Notes under the pieces: model-generated
Seen by the model: only the letters and a program-made list of their open reading frames with translations
What the model was told of the DNA's origin: nothing
Database searches by the model: none
Position numbers and translations under genes: made by a program
Shown: positions 25,011 to 33,390 of the stretch, piece by piece
Numbering within the stretch: position 1 is the first letter of the stretch
How the letters are laid out: each line of letters begins with the position of its first letter
Source: CAYVQU01 sp964453155
Lineage (GTDB): Bacteria > Chloroflexota > Anaerolineae > Anaerolineales > UBA11858
DNA: 45,139 nt
Assembly (NCBI GenBank): GCA_964453155.1
Contig: CAYVQU010000018.1
Span: 1-45,139, forward strand
Direction of reading: 5' to 3'

Positions 25011-25709
25011 ATCGAGACCCTTTCTTGTCCAAATTGTGGCGGCCACTTGAATTTGCAGGCTTTTCCCGGTGCGGTGGTGCCGTGTGAATATTGCGGGACG
25101 ACGTTCCGCATCCCGCTGAGCCAGACGCCGGAGCCCGAAATGGGTGATTTACTTTTAGGCGCGGATTTTCGCGACCCCGATGTGCCCGGCTGGAAGATTT
25201 CTTCTCCTGAAAAAGTCAAATTCGAGAAAGGCCCACCCCCAGAACTGGTTTACACGCACCCTAAGTCGGATTTGATCCACCCCGTCGTGCGGACTCCGGC
25301 CCCCTTTGATGATTTCGACGTTGGTGTGACAATCCGGTTTTTAGAGGGCAGTTACGATCATATCAGCGCGGGCATTGAAATCCGGTCTTGTGACGCGGGA
25401 GATTACGTTATTCGAATATCGGCCCAAGGGACCTTCCAGGTTGGGACTCATGAAGAGACCGAGTGGGGTGAGACTTTGGTTAAATGGACCAGTCATCCAT
25501 CCCTGGAAACCGAAATGGGCGCGGCCAACCGGTTGCGAGTGGTCGCGCGCGGGTCGCAGATTCGGGTTTACCTGAATGGGGTCTTGGCAACTTCGCTCCG
25601 AGATGACAAAATCCACTCGGGAACAGTGCGGTTAGTGGCCTCGCCTGGGAAAAAATCGAAACTCAAAGTGGCGTATTCAGATTTGCAATTGCGGGAAATT
25701 CCGAGGTAG
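25008..25709 (+). CDS. Zinc-ribbon protein with concanavalin-like beta-sandwich domain
   Basis: A 233-residue protein without signal peptide. An N-terminal zinc ribbon (CPNCGG at 7-12 and CEYCGT near 29-34) is followed by a beta-rich domain of about 170 residues. Phrases such as VTIRFLEG, HISAGIEIRSCDAGDYVIRIS, NRLRVVARGSQIRVYLNGVL and GTVRLVAS resemble the LamG/DUF1080-type jelly-roll. That pairing suggests a cytosolic or membrane-associated binding protein; the ligand is unknown. The ATG at 25008 is chosen because of the promoter placement and because upstream residues lack family character. Confidence 0.75.
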   Translation: MIETLSCPNCGGHLNLQAFPGAVVPCEYCGTTFRIPLSQTPEPEMGDLLLGADFRDPDVPGWKISSPEKVKFEKGPPPELVYTHPKSDLIHPVVRTPAPFDDFDVGVTIRFLEGSYDHISAGIEIRSCDAGDYVIRISAQGTFQVGTHEETEWGETLVKWTSHPSLETEMGAANRLRVVARGSQIRVYLNGVLATSLRDDKIHSGTVRLVASPGKKSKLKVAYSDLQLREIPR

Positions 25710-25729
25710 GGAACTAAGTGTGCAGAGTT

Positions 25730-25795
25730 TAGGGGTGAGGGGATAAAAGTTGGGCAGTATCCCCCTGAAATCCACGCGTTTAAAAATCACCCCTA
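25730..25795. repeat. Intergenic palindromic repeat (TAGGGGTGA)
   Basis: TAGGGGTGA (25730-25738) and TCACCCCTA (25787-25795) are perfectly complementary, with an inner GGGGATA/TATCCCC pair. It lies between two convergent genes and could help termination, though no T-run follows. Confidence 0.65.
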
Positions 25796-25827
25796 GCTAT
25801 GAATAAATTAAGTTGCGCTGAAATGGA

Positions 25828-26118
25828 TCAGCGTGGTTCGACCGTAAACTTAATGGCAGTGCGGAGTTTGCCGTCGATTTCCACGTCTACAAAGTTGGGG
25901 ACGCACACAATTTCGTACCCATCTTCGGCCAGATACCCTTTGGCGAGGGCCAACGCCTTCACCGCCTGATTGACTGCGCTGGCACCGATAGCCTGAACCT
26001 CAGCCCGCTGATGTTCGCGAATGACCCCGGCGATTGCCCCCGCGACCGCAGAGGTGCGAGAGGCAGCGGCTACCTTGATGGTATCGATATGACCATGTTC
26101 CATGTACGTTGTATCCAT
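25828..26118 (-). CDS. SpoVS-like protein
   Basis: A 96-residue protein matching stage V sporulation protein S along its full length: IKVAAASRTSAVAGAIAGVIRE, VQAIGASAVNQAVKALALAKGYL, and IVCVPNFVDVEIDGKLRTAIKF. SpoVS has an Alba-like fold and is a candidate nucleic-acid binder. The start at 26118 is supported by the downstream family N-terminus and the promoter just upstream. Homologues occur in many non-sporulating lineages, so it does not imply spores here. Confidence 0.9.
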   Translation of the reverse strand: MDTTYMEHGHIDTIKVAAASRTSAVAGAIAGVIREHQRAEVQAIGASAVNQAVKALALAKGYLAEDGYEIVCVPNFVDVEIDGKLRTAIKFTVEPR

Positions 26119-26419
26119 GTTGGTTTCCTTCGTTTTGCAACGTCTCTGGCCAATAGATGATTTGATTGTACAAGATTTTCTAGATTGAATCAAGGAAGGC
26201 AACGAAAAGAATTCGTAAAATTCATCTTTTTTGTCCAATTAATGGCTAGCATATTCAAGCGTGAATGTCTGCTAGGAAACCAGGAATGCGGGCGAGAAAA
26301 CTCTTGGCTTCGTGGCTGCCTGATAAAAATCGGATGGCGATCATCCATTGATGATCACTATTTCGTCCGAATTTAGTGTAAACTTAATATGATTTCAATT
26401 CACTAGCATGGAGCGAAAA
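26119..26419. other. Intergenic region between divergent spoVS and aminotransferase genes
   Basis: Apart from the spoVS promoter I see nothing strong. TGATGATC repeats occur near 26340-26357 (ATCATCCATTGATGAT, a short palindrome), and a TAATAT near 26386 could be a -10 for the aminotransferase gene, but no -35 stands out. Confidence 0.3.
26165..26193 (-). promoter_or_regulatory. Sigma-70-type promoter of the spoVS-like gene
   Basis: On the minus strand, TTGATT (26193-26188) and TACAAT (26170-26165) are separated by exactly 17 bases. The -10 lies about 47 nt upstream of the start codon. Confidence 0.65.
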
Positions 26420-27538
26420 ATGACAGCCAAACAATATGCCGATTTAGATTTATCTCCCCGAATTCTATTAGGACCCGGCCCTAGTATGGTGCCAGCCCGG
26501 GTACTGCGGGCAATGGCGACCCCGCCAGTGGGCTATATGGATCCTGAATATGTGCGGGTGATGGGGGAAGTAAAGGAACTCTTGCGTTACACTTTTCAAA
26601 CTCAAAATACGGTCACCTTGCCGCTTTCGGGTACGGGCAGTTCGGGGATGGAAACCGCACTGTGTAATTTTATTGAGCCGGGTGATGATGTTCTGATCGC
26701 CATCCAAGGGTTCTTTGGCGAACGGCTGGCGGATATGGCTGGGCGGTATGGAGCCAATGTGGCCCGGGTCGAAAAACCCTGGGGTGAGATTTTTACACCC
26801 GCTGAGATTGACGCGGCCCTGGCACAGAAATCGTATAAACTGATGGCGATTGTGCATGGTGAAACTTCGACTGGCTGTGTCCAAACCCGTGTGGACGAAA
26901 TTGCGGCCGCAGCCCATCGGCATGGGACTTTGTTGGTTTTGGATACTGTGGCCTCATTGGGCGGCGTGCCGGTGGATGTCGACGGCTGGGAGGTGGATAT
27001 CTGCTACAGCGGCTCCCAAAAATGTCTCTCGGCGCCCCCCGGATTAGCCCCCATTACGATCAGCCCGCGGGCCTGGGAAGTGCTTGAGCACCGGGAAACG
27101 CCAGTCGCCAACTGGTATCTGGATTTGAAGGGGATCTGGCGCTATTGGGGAGAGACCCCGGCTTATCATCATACCGGTCCTTCAAATATGATCTTCGCAC
27201 TTCGAGAAGCTTTACGGGTGGTGATGGAAGAAGGTCTTGAGGCTCGGATGACTCGCCACAAAGAAAATGCCGAACTGCTCTGGGATGGTCTCGAGAATTT
27301 GGGTCTGCCACCCCGTGTACCACTCGAGTACCGGATGGCTTCGCTGACCACACCTCAACTTCCCGCTGACTTGAATGAAGCCGCCATTCGTTCCCAGTTG
27401 TTGAACGCCTATAACCTTGAAATCGCGGGCGGATTTGGTCCCCTGGCTGGCAAGATTTGGCGCATCGGCCTGATGGGCTTCAGCAGCCGCCGCGAAAACG
27501 TCGAATTATTGTTGACCTTGCTAGAAAAACTGCTGTAA
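26420..27538 (+). CDS. Class V aminotransferase, alanine/serine-glyoxylate type
   Basis: A 372-residue PLP-dependent enzyme of the alanine-glyoxylate/serine-pyruvate aminotransferase group. Seen: LLGPGPSMVPARVLRAM at the N-terminus, SGTGSSGMETA (phosphate loop), HGETSTGCVQ, LVLDTVASLGGVPVDVD (cofactor Asp), and GSQKCLSAPPG with Lys201 as the Schiff-base lysine. The C-terminal WRIGLMGFSSR is also typical. It probably moves an amino group from alanine or serine to glyoxylate. The ATG at 26420 is chosen because GGAG lies 6 nt upstream; the in-frame ATG at 26408 would overlap that site. Confidence 0.9.
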   Translation: MTAKQYADLDLSPRILLGPGPSMVPARVLRAMATPPVGYMDPEYVRVMGEVKELLRYTFQTQNTVTLPLSGTGSSGMETALCNFIEPGDDVLIAIQGFFGERLADMAGRYGANVARVEKPWGEIFTPAEIDAALAQKSYKLMAIVHGETSTGCVQTRVDEIAAAAHRHGTLLVLDTVASLGGVPVDVDGWEVDICYSGSQKCLSAPPGLAPITISPRAWEVLEHRETPVANWYLDLKGIWRYWGETPAYHHTGPSNMIFALREALRVVMEEGLEARMTRHKENAELLWDGLENLGLPPRVPLEYRMASLTTPQLPADLNEAAIRSQLLNAYNLEIAGGFGPLAGKIWRIGLMGFSSRRENVELLLTLLEKLL

Positions 27539-27671
27539 GTGCCTCGCCCCCTTAACCCTTTATCCCCTCGGCCCTTAAAGAGGGGACTTGCCCTCCCTGC
27601 CCCTCTATGGCACAATTCTTGCGACATGGCCTTCACAATTCACCAATACCCATTCATAATTCACCATTAAA

Positions 27672-28028
27672 ATGTCTCGTTGGACGCGCTTTTTCATCGT
27701 ACTGATCGTCGGTTTTGGCCTGGGCCTGCTTTACGGCTGGGTGATTGACCCGGTGGAGTATGTCGATACCGGTCCAGAATCGCTGCGGAATGATTTTCGC
27801 GCCGATTATGTCTTGATGGTGGCGGAGGCTTATCAGGTTGAACGCGACGTTAATCTGGCAGTGGGGCGGTTGACGTTTTTAGGTTCTGGTACGCCAGCAG
27901 AAAAAGTTGAACAAGCCATGTTTTTCGCGGTTCAGTCGGGGTACTCGCCTGTCGATTTGGGGATACTGCGAACCTTGAGTGATGCCCTCCAGGTCGGTGA
28001 TAAATCTCGGGGAGCCGAAAACCCATGA
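27672..28028 (+). CDS. Membrane-anchored protein, short paralogue of a tandem pair
   Basis: A 118-residue protein with one N-terminal transmembrane helix (about 7-24), then WVIDPVEYVDTGPESLRNDF, a motif shared almost word for word with the next gene. The remainder is alpha-helical, with a repeat-like SGTPAEKVEQAMFFAVQSGY. No enzyme motif is visible and I cannot assign a function. The gene overlaps the next one by 4 nt (ATGA), so they are translated together. Confidence 0.75.
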   Translation: MSRWTRFFIVLIVGFGLGLLYGWVIDPVEYVDTGPESLRNDFRADYVLMVAEAYQVERDVNLAVGRLTFLGSGTPAEKVEQAMFFAVQSGYSPVDLGILRTLSDALQVGDKSRGAENP

Positions 28029-28954
28029 ACGAAGAGCGCGGCTCCTGGTATTTATTAACTGCTATCATCTTTGGCATCGGGTTGGGTTTATTGTATGCCT
28101 GGGTGATTGATCCGGCTGAATTTGTAGATACACCCCCGGATTCTCTCCGAACCGATTACAAAGATCAATATCGGGCCGTAATTGCGGCGGCCTATGAGGC
28201 CACCGGTGATTTACAACGCGCCCAAGCCCGGTTGTTATTGTTGGGTGACGCTGATCCCTCCTTAGAACTGGTAGCCCAGGCTCAACGATATCTGGCCGCG
28301 GGTGGTAGTCCTGTGGAAGCTCAGGCCATCGCGCAATTGGCGTCGGCGCTGGGCCAGGCGCCGACGCCCTTACCGACCGACATCCCCCCGACAGAAACAC
28401 TAGCGCCCACCACCACCGAAACCCGCTCTCCAACGCCAACCCTAACCATCTCTCGGACTCCCACGGTTGAGATTACACCTGGAGAAGAAATCACCGCGAC
28501 CCTGGGTGTAACCCCAACCATCACCCAGACCCCCCGAGCCATTCGAACGCCGCGGCCTACCGAAACCTCAACCATAACGCCCACACCGTTGCCATCAAAT
28601 ACGCCAACGCCCACATTGGCCCCACCGTATGTTTTGGAAAATCAAATACTGGTCTGTAACCCGGCCTTGGGTGAACCCCAAATTCAGGTCTTTGTCTCGA
28701 ATGCCGCTGGGATTGGGGTCTCTGGGGTTGAAATCATTATCACCTGGGAAAGTGGCGAGGAACATTTCTTCACCGGCCTGAAACCCGATATCGACATTGG
28801 CTACGCAGACTATGTGATGATCCCTGAGATCAGTTACACTCTCCAGGTGGCCGATGGCGGCCAACTCATCCCGAACTTGAATTCACCTGAATGTACCGAA
28901 GGCAGTGACCAGCCCTATGAGGGTAGTTGGCGGTTGATTTTTTCACATCCATAA
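28025..28954 (+). CDS. Membrane-anchored protein, long paralogue with Thr/Pro stalk and beta domain
   Basis: A 309-residue protein. The first 115 residues parallel the preceding gene: TM helix, WVIDPAEFVDTPPDSLRTDY, then a helical LQRAQARLLLLGDADPS segment. A Thr/Pro stalk (about 115-203) leads to a C-terminal beta-sandwich-like domain with two Cys (VCNPALGEP and SPECTEG), probably exported. The topology suggests an extracytoplasmic sensor or adhesive domain on a stalk. Function unknown. Downstream lies a rhomboid protease gene, which could in principle cleave such single-pass proteins; that is speculation. Confidence 0.75.
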   Translation: MNEERGSWYLLTAIIFGIGLGLLYAWVIDPAEFVDTPPDSLRTDYKDQYRAVIAAAYEATGDLQRAQARLLLLGDADPSLELVAQAQRYLAAGGSPVEAQAIAQLASALGQAPTPLPTDIPPTETLAPTTTETRSPTPTLTISRTPTVEITPGEEITATLGVTPTITQTPRAIRTPRPTETSTITPTPLPSNTPTPTLAPPYVLENQILVCNPALGEPQIQVFVSNAAGIGVSGVEIIITWESGEEHFFTGLKPDIDIGYADYVMIPEISYTLQVADGGQLIPNLNSPECTEGSDQPYEGSWRLIFSHP

Positions 28955-29036
28955 GAGATTGAGATAGAGATTTGTGACTGGAGATTTTTTCCTGTTCCTT
29001 ATCCTCTCCCCTAATCGCTGCAACTTAGAGGTTTCC

Positions 29037-29711
29037 ATGATCCCCATAAAAGACCAAATCCCGACCCGCCGTGTGCCGATCATTAATTATTTGTTGATCG
29101 CGGCCAATATATTTGTATTCGTTCTTCAGTGGTTATCGGGGCCGTATGAAGATGCGTTGATTTACCAATTTGCCCTCATTCCAGCGAGTTTTGTAGGGAG
29201 TTTGAGTTTGGGCGACCTCACCGATGTTTTTAGCAGCATGTTTATGCATGCGGGCCTGGCTCATATCGGGGGAAACATGCTCTACTTGTGGATTTTTGGC
29301 GATAATGTCGAAGATAGCATGGGGCATGGCCGGTATGTATTGTTTTATCTGACCGGGGGTGTGGTGGCTTCGCTAACCCATATTATCACCAATCCTGGTT
29401 CGCAAATTCCAACGGTGGGGGCCAGTGGCGCGATTGCGGCGGTTTTAGGGGCCTATCTGGTGCTTTATCCCCGCAGCCGGGTGCTGACCATCATCCCCTT
29501 GGGTTTCTTTATTCGGATGACCACCCTCCCTGCCGGTGTGGTTTTAGGATTGTGGTTTGTGCTCCAATTCTTCAACGGGGTCTTATCTTTGGGTGGTCCA
29601 GATGTCGGCGGAGTGGCCTTTTGGGCCCATATTGGGGGGTTCGTAGCCGGGGTTGTGCTGGCTAAGTTATTTGCCAAACGCAGAAAACCTGAATACTCGG
29701 TTTACTGGTAA
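29037..29711 (+). CDS. Rhomboid-family intramembrane serine protease
   Basis: A 224-residue polytopic membrane protease that cuts transmembrane helices. Visible family features: N-terminal PTRRVPIINYLLIAANIFVF, HAGLAHIGGNMLYLWIFGDNVED (71-93, with the conserved HxxxHxxxN-like pattern), the nucleophile motif GASGAIAAVLGAY with Ser130, and His198 in FWAHIGGFVAG. So the Ser/His dyad is complete. AGAGG lies 6 nt before the ATG at 29037; an earlier in-frame GTG at 28974 only adds non-family residues. Confidence 0.93.
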   Translation: MIPIKDQIPTRRVPIINYLLIAANIFVFVLQWLSGPYEDALIYQFALIPASFVGSLSLGDLTDVFSSMFMHAGLAHIGGNMLYLWIFGDNVEDSMGHGRYVLFYLTGGVVASLTHIITNPGSQIPTVGASGAIAAVLGAYLVLYPRSRVLTIIPLGFFIRMTTLPAGVVLGLWFVLQFFNGVLSLGGPDVGGVAFWAHIGGFVAGVVLAKLFAKRRKPEYSVYW

Positions 29712-29716
29712 AAAAT

Positions 29717-29942
29717 AACCCAAAGGCGCGGAGATGCAAAGGAAAATTAAATAATTGATGTTGTAAGCATCCTGAGTAGGCCCACAGGGCCGTATCGAAG
29801 GGTGCGGTTCGTCCGAGAATCCACCCTTCGATACGCTTTCGCTACTCAGGATGCATTTTCTAGCTTATTTTGAATATCGTTCGTAACATGAGTTAAATAA
29901 ATTCTCTTCGCACCTTACAATCTTCGCGTCTTTGCGTTTAAA
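29717..29942. repeat. Outer palindromic repeat (CGCAAAG family) interrupted by another
   Basis: Left arm AACCCAAAGGCGCGGAGAT and right arm ATCTTCGCGTCTTTGCGTTT are recognisably complementary but about 200 bp apart. The space between them is largely filled by the separate palindrome at 29767-29854, giving a nested structure. Confidence 0.6.
29767..29854. repeat. Inner palindromic repeat (GCATCCTGAGTAG family)
   Basis: GCATCCTGAGTAG (29767-29779) and CTACTCAGGATGC (29842-29854) are perfect complements. A second perfect stem lies inside: CGTATCGAAGGGTG (29791-29804) and CACCCTTCGATACG (29822-29835). A half-copy occurs at about 23190-23235. Confidence 0.85.
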
Positions 29943-29976
29943 AAAAGAACGGGCCTCTATTGAGACCCGTTTGCTG

Positions 29977-30063
29977 CGGAGAGGGTGGGATTCGAACCCA
30001 CGGTAGCCCAAAGGCTACAACGGTTTTCGAGACCGCCCCAATCGTCCACTCTGGCACCTCTCC
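29977..30063 (-). tRNA. tRNA-Ser (anticodon CGA)
   Basis: On the minus strand an 87-nt class II tRNA folds cleanly. The acceptor stem is GGAGAGG/CCTCTCC, the anticodon stem GCGGT/ACCGT carries the loop CTCGAAA (anticodon CGA), the long variable arm is TAGCCTTTGGGCTA, and the T arm is GTGGGTTCGAATCCCAC. It reads UCG codons. The 3' CCA is not encoded (GCA follows the acceptor stem). Confidence 0.95.
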
Positions 30064-30157
30064 AGTGCGGGCTGAATTATACCAAAACAAAGAGGTTCAT
30101 AGGTTAAGAAATTCAATTGCGGGGTACAATCAGGCCCGCAACAACTGGAAGAATCCA

Positions 30158-31099
30158 ATGAAAAAATTATCAAAAATTAGATTTGAAGAAGCTCGAGATT
30201 ATATTCAAATCCAGGGACGACCCCTTGAAAAAGCGCGCTTCAATCTGGAATTTGAAGGTGATCCCGTTGATGACGTTTTGACTCAGCTCGCAAAATTCCA
30301 AAACCCCGACGGTGGCTTTGGAAACGCCCTGGAACCCGATCTGCGGACCCCCGTTTCATCAGCCCTGGCGACTGAAATCGGTCTGCGAACTCTGGCCGAA
30401 TTGAATACGCCTGCCGACCACCCGATGGTCAAATCGGCAGTGCAATATCTGCTCGACACCTACGACCCTGACACCCAGGTCTGGCGCGTCATCCCTGAAA
30501 ATGCCAGTGACCACCCCCATGCCCCCTGGTGGCAAGATAGCCTGGAACGATCCCTGGCGGAAACATTCGATAAATATCTCATCATCCCCCGCGCCGGAAT
30601 TTTGGCCCTGTTGTATCATTACGCCGAACTCGTCCCTGCAGATTGGCTGGCGACCGTCACCACCGTGGCTATGACCACCATTCAAACCATGACGGATGCT
30701 CAATTCGACGGCGGCGGCGACACCCTGGGGTACACTCAGCATCTGGCTGCCGCTCCGAACCTACCAGCCGAATTCCGAGCGTATCTGGTGCCTCGCATCA
30801 AAACCATCGCAGCCCAAAACGTCGAACGGGATCCGGCCAAATGGACCGAATACTGTGCCCCGCCCCTTAAATTCGCTCCCAACCCCGATTCAATCGCGGC
30901 CGATGCGCTGGCTGACTGTATTCCCACTCAGCTTGACTACCTAATTGAAACCCAAACGCCCGCGGGTTATTGGGACGTCAACTGGACTTGGGGTGATTTC
31001 TACCCCGAAGTCTGGCCCCAGGCCCGTCAGGAATGGCGCGGTGATTTGACACTAGCAAATTTACTCACATTACGGGCCTATGGCCGTCTGGAAGATTGA
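30158..31099 (+). CDS. Cyclase-like alpha/alpha-toroid protein, function unknown
   Basis: A 313-residue protein. QNPDGGFGNALEPDLRTPVSSA, DTYDPDTQVWRVIPE and QTPAGYWDVNW have the QxxDGGF/W-type repeats of terpene-cyclase and prenyltransferase toroids. The catalytic DxDD of squalene-hopene cyclase is not visible, so enzymatic activity is doubtful. No signal peptide. A longer frame runs upstream through the tRNA on the other strand; the ATG at 30158, with GGAAG upstream, is the sensible start. The stop codon abuts the next ATG, so it forms an operon with the GNAT gene. Confidence 0.7.
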   Translation: MKKLSKIRFEEARDYIQIQGRPLEKARFNLEFEGDPVDDVLTQLAKFQNPDGGFGNALEPDLRTPVSSALATEIGLRTLAELNTPADHPMVKSAVQYLLDTYDPDTQVWRVIPENASDHPHAPWWQDSLERSLAETFDKYLIIPRAGILALLYHYAELVPADWLATVTTVAMTTIQTMTDAQFDGGGDTLGYTQHLAAAPNLPAEFRAYLVPRIKTIAAQNVERDPAKWTEYCAPPLKFAPNPDSIAADALADCIPTQLDYLIETQTPAGYWDVNWTWGDFYPEVWPQARQEWRGDLTLANLLTLRAYGRLED

Positions 31100-31672
31100 A
31101 TGAACATTTTAGCTGAAAATAATTTGGTTCGTTTGCGCGACCGCCTCCCCACCGATGTCGACCACTACCTCCGGTGGATGACCACTGGCGAATGGCGCTA
31201 TTTCGACGCCCCTTTTGATGGCATTCTCGAAGAAATGACCCTTGAACAAAAAACAAAGTTCAGCGTCAACTTCCTCGAGAAACTCGCGGCCGATCTGCCG
31301 ATCCCGCGCCCGACAGCCGTCATCGAACTCAAAGATGGTAACCAGCCAGTGGGTTGGGTCAGTCGCTATGGGGAGAAAAGATTCCCCGACGTCTACTACA
31401 TCGGCATCGATATTTGTGAGGATGTTCACTTGAACCAGGGGGTCGGCACAAGCGCCCTTCGCTTGTGGATCGACTATCTCTTCGAAAACTCCGCCGCCCA
31501 CAAAATTGAATGCCACACCTGGTCCTTCAATCCCCGCATGATGCACGTCGCCGAAAAACTCGGTTTCACCCTCGAAGGCCGGGAGCGCGAACTCATCACC
31601 TGGAACGACCACCGCCAAGACCGTCTCCGCTACGGCCTCCTCCGCTCAGAGTGGCTACCCACTAACCACTAA
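31100..31672 (+). CDS. GNAT acetyltransferase (RimJ/RimL-like)
   Basis: A 190-residue acetyltransferase of the RimJ/RimL/SpeG type. Evidence: N-terminal LVRLRDRLPTDVDHYLRWMTTGEW, the acetyl-CoA loop NQGVGTSALRLWIDYLF, and the closing KIECHTWSFNPRMMHVAEKLGFTLEGRERE. It probably acetylates an amine on a small molecule or protein N-terminus; substrate unknown. The ATG directly follows the TGA of the preceding gene. Confidence 0.88.
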   Translation: MNILAENNLVRLRDRLPTDVDHYLRWMTTGEWRYFDAPFDGILEEMTLEQKTKFSVNFLEKLAADLPIPRPTAVIELKDGNQPVGWVSRYGEKRFPDVYYIGIDICEDVHLNQGVGTSALRLWIDYLFENSAAHKIECHTWSFNPRMMHVAEKLGFTLEGRERELITWNDHRQDRLRYGLLRSEWLPTNH

Positions 31673-31731
31673 CCACAATCCACTGATTTCTCTATCTCCC
31701 CTCCCTATCACTATCTCCTAAAGGATTTACC

Positions 31732-32448
31732 ATGCCCCCCACCCTCAAATCCATCGCCAAAATGATTGACCACTCTCTCCTCCATCCCACCATGACCGAC
31801 GAAACCCTGGTAGCCGAATGCAAAGTTGCTCGCAAACACCATGTCGCCTCGGTGTGTATCAAGCCCTATGCCGTGACCCTGGCCCGCGACCTCCTGGCCG
31901 GGTCGGATGTTGAAGTCGGTACTGTGATCGGCTTCCCGCATGGCAATAGCCGCGTCGACCTAAAAATGCGGGAGATTGAACTGGCCCTCATCGATGGCGC
32001 CACCGAAATCGATATGGTTGTCAACATTGGCAAAGTGCTGAGCCAAGATTGGGATTATGTGAGGGCTGAAATCAAAGCGCTCAACGAAATTACTGTTGGG
32101 GCGGGGGCCATCTTGAAAGTGATTTTCGAGAATGATTTCCTTCCTGATGACAGCTACATCATCAAATTATGTGAGATTTGCAGCGTGGTCGGGGTGGCCT
32201 TCGTCAAAACCTCCAGCGGCTATGGTTTCGTCAAGCAGCCCAATGGGACGTATTCTTACGACGGGGCCACTGACCATGATCTCGCCCTGATGCGGCAGCA
32301 CAGTGCTCCCGAGGTTCAGGTCAAGGCCGCCGGCGGGGTCCGAACTCTAGATGATGTTCTGCGAGTTCGTAACCTGGGCGTCACTCGGATCGGGGCAACT
32401 GCGACAGAAACCATTCTAGCCGCTGCCAAGAAACGCGACTTTGAATAA
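31732..32448 (+). CDS. deoC: Deoxyribose-phosphate aldolase
   Basis: A 238-residue class I aldolase splitting 2-deoxyribose 5-phosphate into glyceraldehyde 3-phosphate and acetaldehyde, the last step of deoxynucleoside breakdown. Motifs: MIDHSLLHPTMT at the N-terminus, GATEIDMVVNIG (Asp94), Schiff-base Lys159 in AFVKTSSGY, and Lys198 in VQVKAAGGVRT. AAAGGAT lies 6 nt before the ATG. Confidence 0.95.
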   Translation: MPPTLKSIAKMIDHSLLHPTMTDETLVAECKVARKHHVASVCIKPYAVTLARDLLAGSDVEVGTVIGFPHGNSRVDLKMREIELALIDGATEIDMVVNIGKVLSQDWDYVRAEIKALNEITVGAGAILKVIFENDFLPDDSYIIKLCEICSVVGVAFVKTSSGYGFVKQPNGTYSYDGATDHDLALMRQHSAPEVQVKAAGGVRTLDDVLRVRNLGVTRIGATATETILAAAKKRDFE

Positions 32449-32456
32449 GCTATTGA

Positions 32457-32586
32457 CCCACAGACGAACATGGATAAACTCAGATGAAAATAGAATTGAT
32501 CCTGAACGAAAAGGTGACAGTCACCTGAGTAAGAATTGTTGGGTAACCTCCTATCATAGCTGCATCCAGCTGTGTTTATCTGCGGT
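32457..32586. repeat. Palindromic repeat (ACATGGATAAAC family) containing a second palindrome
   Basis: The left part CCCACAGACGAACATGGATAA and right part CTGTGTTTATCTGCGGTT are partial complements. Between them lies a separate perfect palindrome, AGGTGAC-A-GTCACCT (32512-32526). The outer family resembles 43366-43438. Confidence 0.55.
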
Positions 32587-32595
32587 TCCAAGAAA

Positions 32596-33366
32596 ATGGA
32601 TTCAAAAAAACAATCACAACACCGCTTTGGGAAATTTGCCGACAGCTATATCACCAGTCAGACCCACGCCAAAGGGTATGACTTGGAGCGTCTGATCGCG
32701 ATTGCTCAACCTCAATCCGATTGGAGTGTTTTAGATGTTGCCACTGGAGGGGGGCATACGGCCTTGAAGTTCGCACACCATGTGAAAAAAGTTGTGGCGA
32801 CCGATATCACCCCCCGCATGCTGGCGAAAGCCTCAGATTTCATCACCAGTCAGGGGGTTCGCAACGTCGAATTCAAACCTGCTGATGCGGAAAACCTCCC
32901 CTTTGAAGCTGGAACCTTCGATCTTGTCACCTGTCGGATTGCCCCCCACCACTTCCCGGATTGCCAGCAGTTTATCCATACGAGTTGGCGCGTTCTAAAA
33001 ACGGGGGGCAGCCTCCTTGTCCAGGATCATGTTTTGCCGGATGATGACATAGCGGCCCGGTATATCGATGATTTCGAACGCTGGCGTGATCCCAGCCACA
33101 ATCGGGCTTTCAGTCATACCAGATGGAAACAGATGTTTACCATCGCCGGTTTCACGGTCGAGCACACCGAGGAAGTCATCAAGCGGCATCCGTTCATCCC
33201 TTGGGCCGAACGGCAAGGCTGTACCTCAGGGATCATTGCCGAATTACGTCAAAAACTCACAAATGCCCCGCCCCTGGCCGCAACCTGGTTTCAGGCCGAA
33301 AATATTTCAGAAGAAAATGCCTCGTTTGTAAATCACCACATCATCATACGCGGTAAAAAGCCATGA
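32596..33366 (+). CDS. Class I SAM-dependent methyltransferase
   Basis: A 256-residue methyltransferase of the UbiE/Methyltransf_11 type. Motif I is VLDVATGGGHTALKFA (45-60), followed by VVATDITPRMLAKA (motif II with acidic ribose-binding Asp) and FDLVTCRIAPHHF (motif IV). The substrate is unknown; the C-terminal region does not point to a specific acceptor. The start at 32596 (MDSKK) is preferred to 32572, which would add residues from the upstream repeat. No strong ribosome site is visible. Confidence 0.88.
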   Translation: MDSKKQSQHRFGKFADSYITSQTHAKGYDLERLIAIAQPQSDWSVLDVATGGGHTALKFAHHVKKVVATDITPRMLAKASDFITSQGVRNVEFKPADAENLPFEAGTFDLVTCRIAPHHFPDCQQFIHTSWRVLKTGGSLLVQDHVLPDDDIAARYIDDFERWRDPSHNRAFSHTRWKQMFTIAGFTVEHTEEVIKRHPFIPWAERQGCTSGIIAELRQKLTNAPPLAATWFQAENISEENASFVNHHIIIRGKKP

Positions 33367-33390
33367 TCTCGGCTCCAATATCTACAAATT

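Noticed and set aside
25828..26118. Evidence for sporulation from the SpoVS-like gene
   Set aside because: SpoVS homologues are common in non-sporulating lineages and no other sporulation-specific gene occurs here; the SpoIIIAA-like ATPase is equally widespread.
29712..30063. Integrative element at tRNA-Ser
   Set aside because: No integrase and no direct repeat of the tRNA 3' end seen; the neighbouring DNA is explained by nested palindromes.
29960..30157. Upstream extension of the cyclase-like protein
   Set aside because: The extension runs through the tRNA-Ser gene on the other strand and has no family character; the ATG at 30158 is better.
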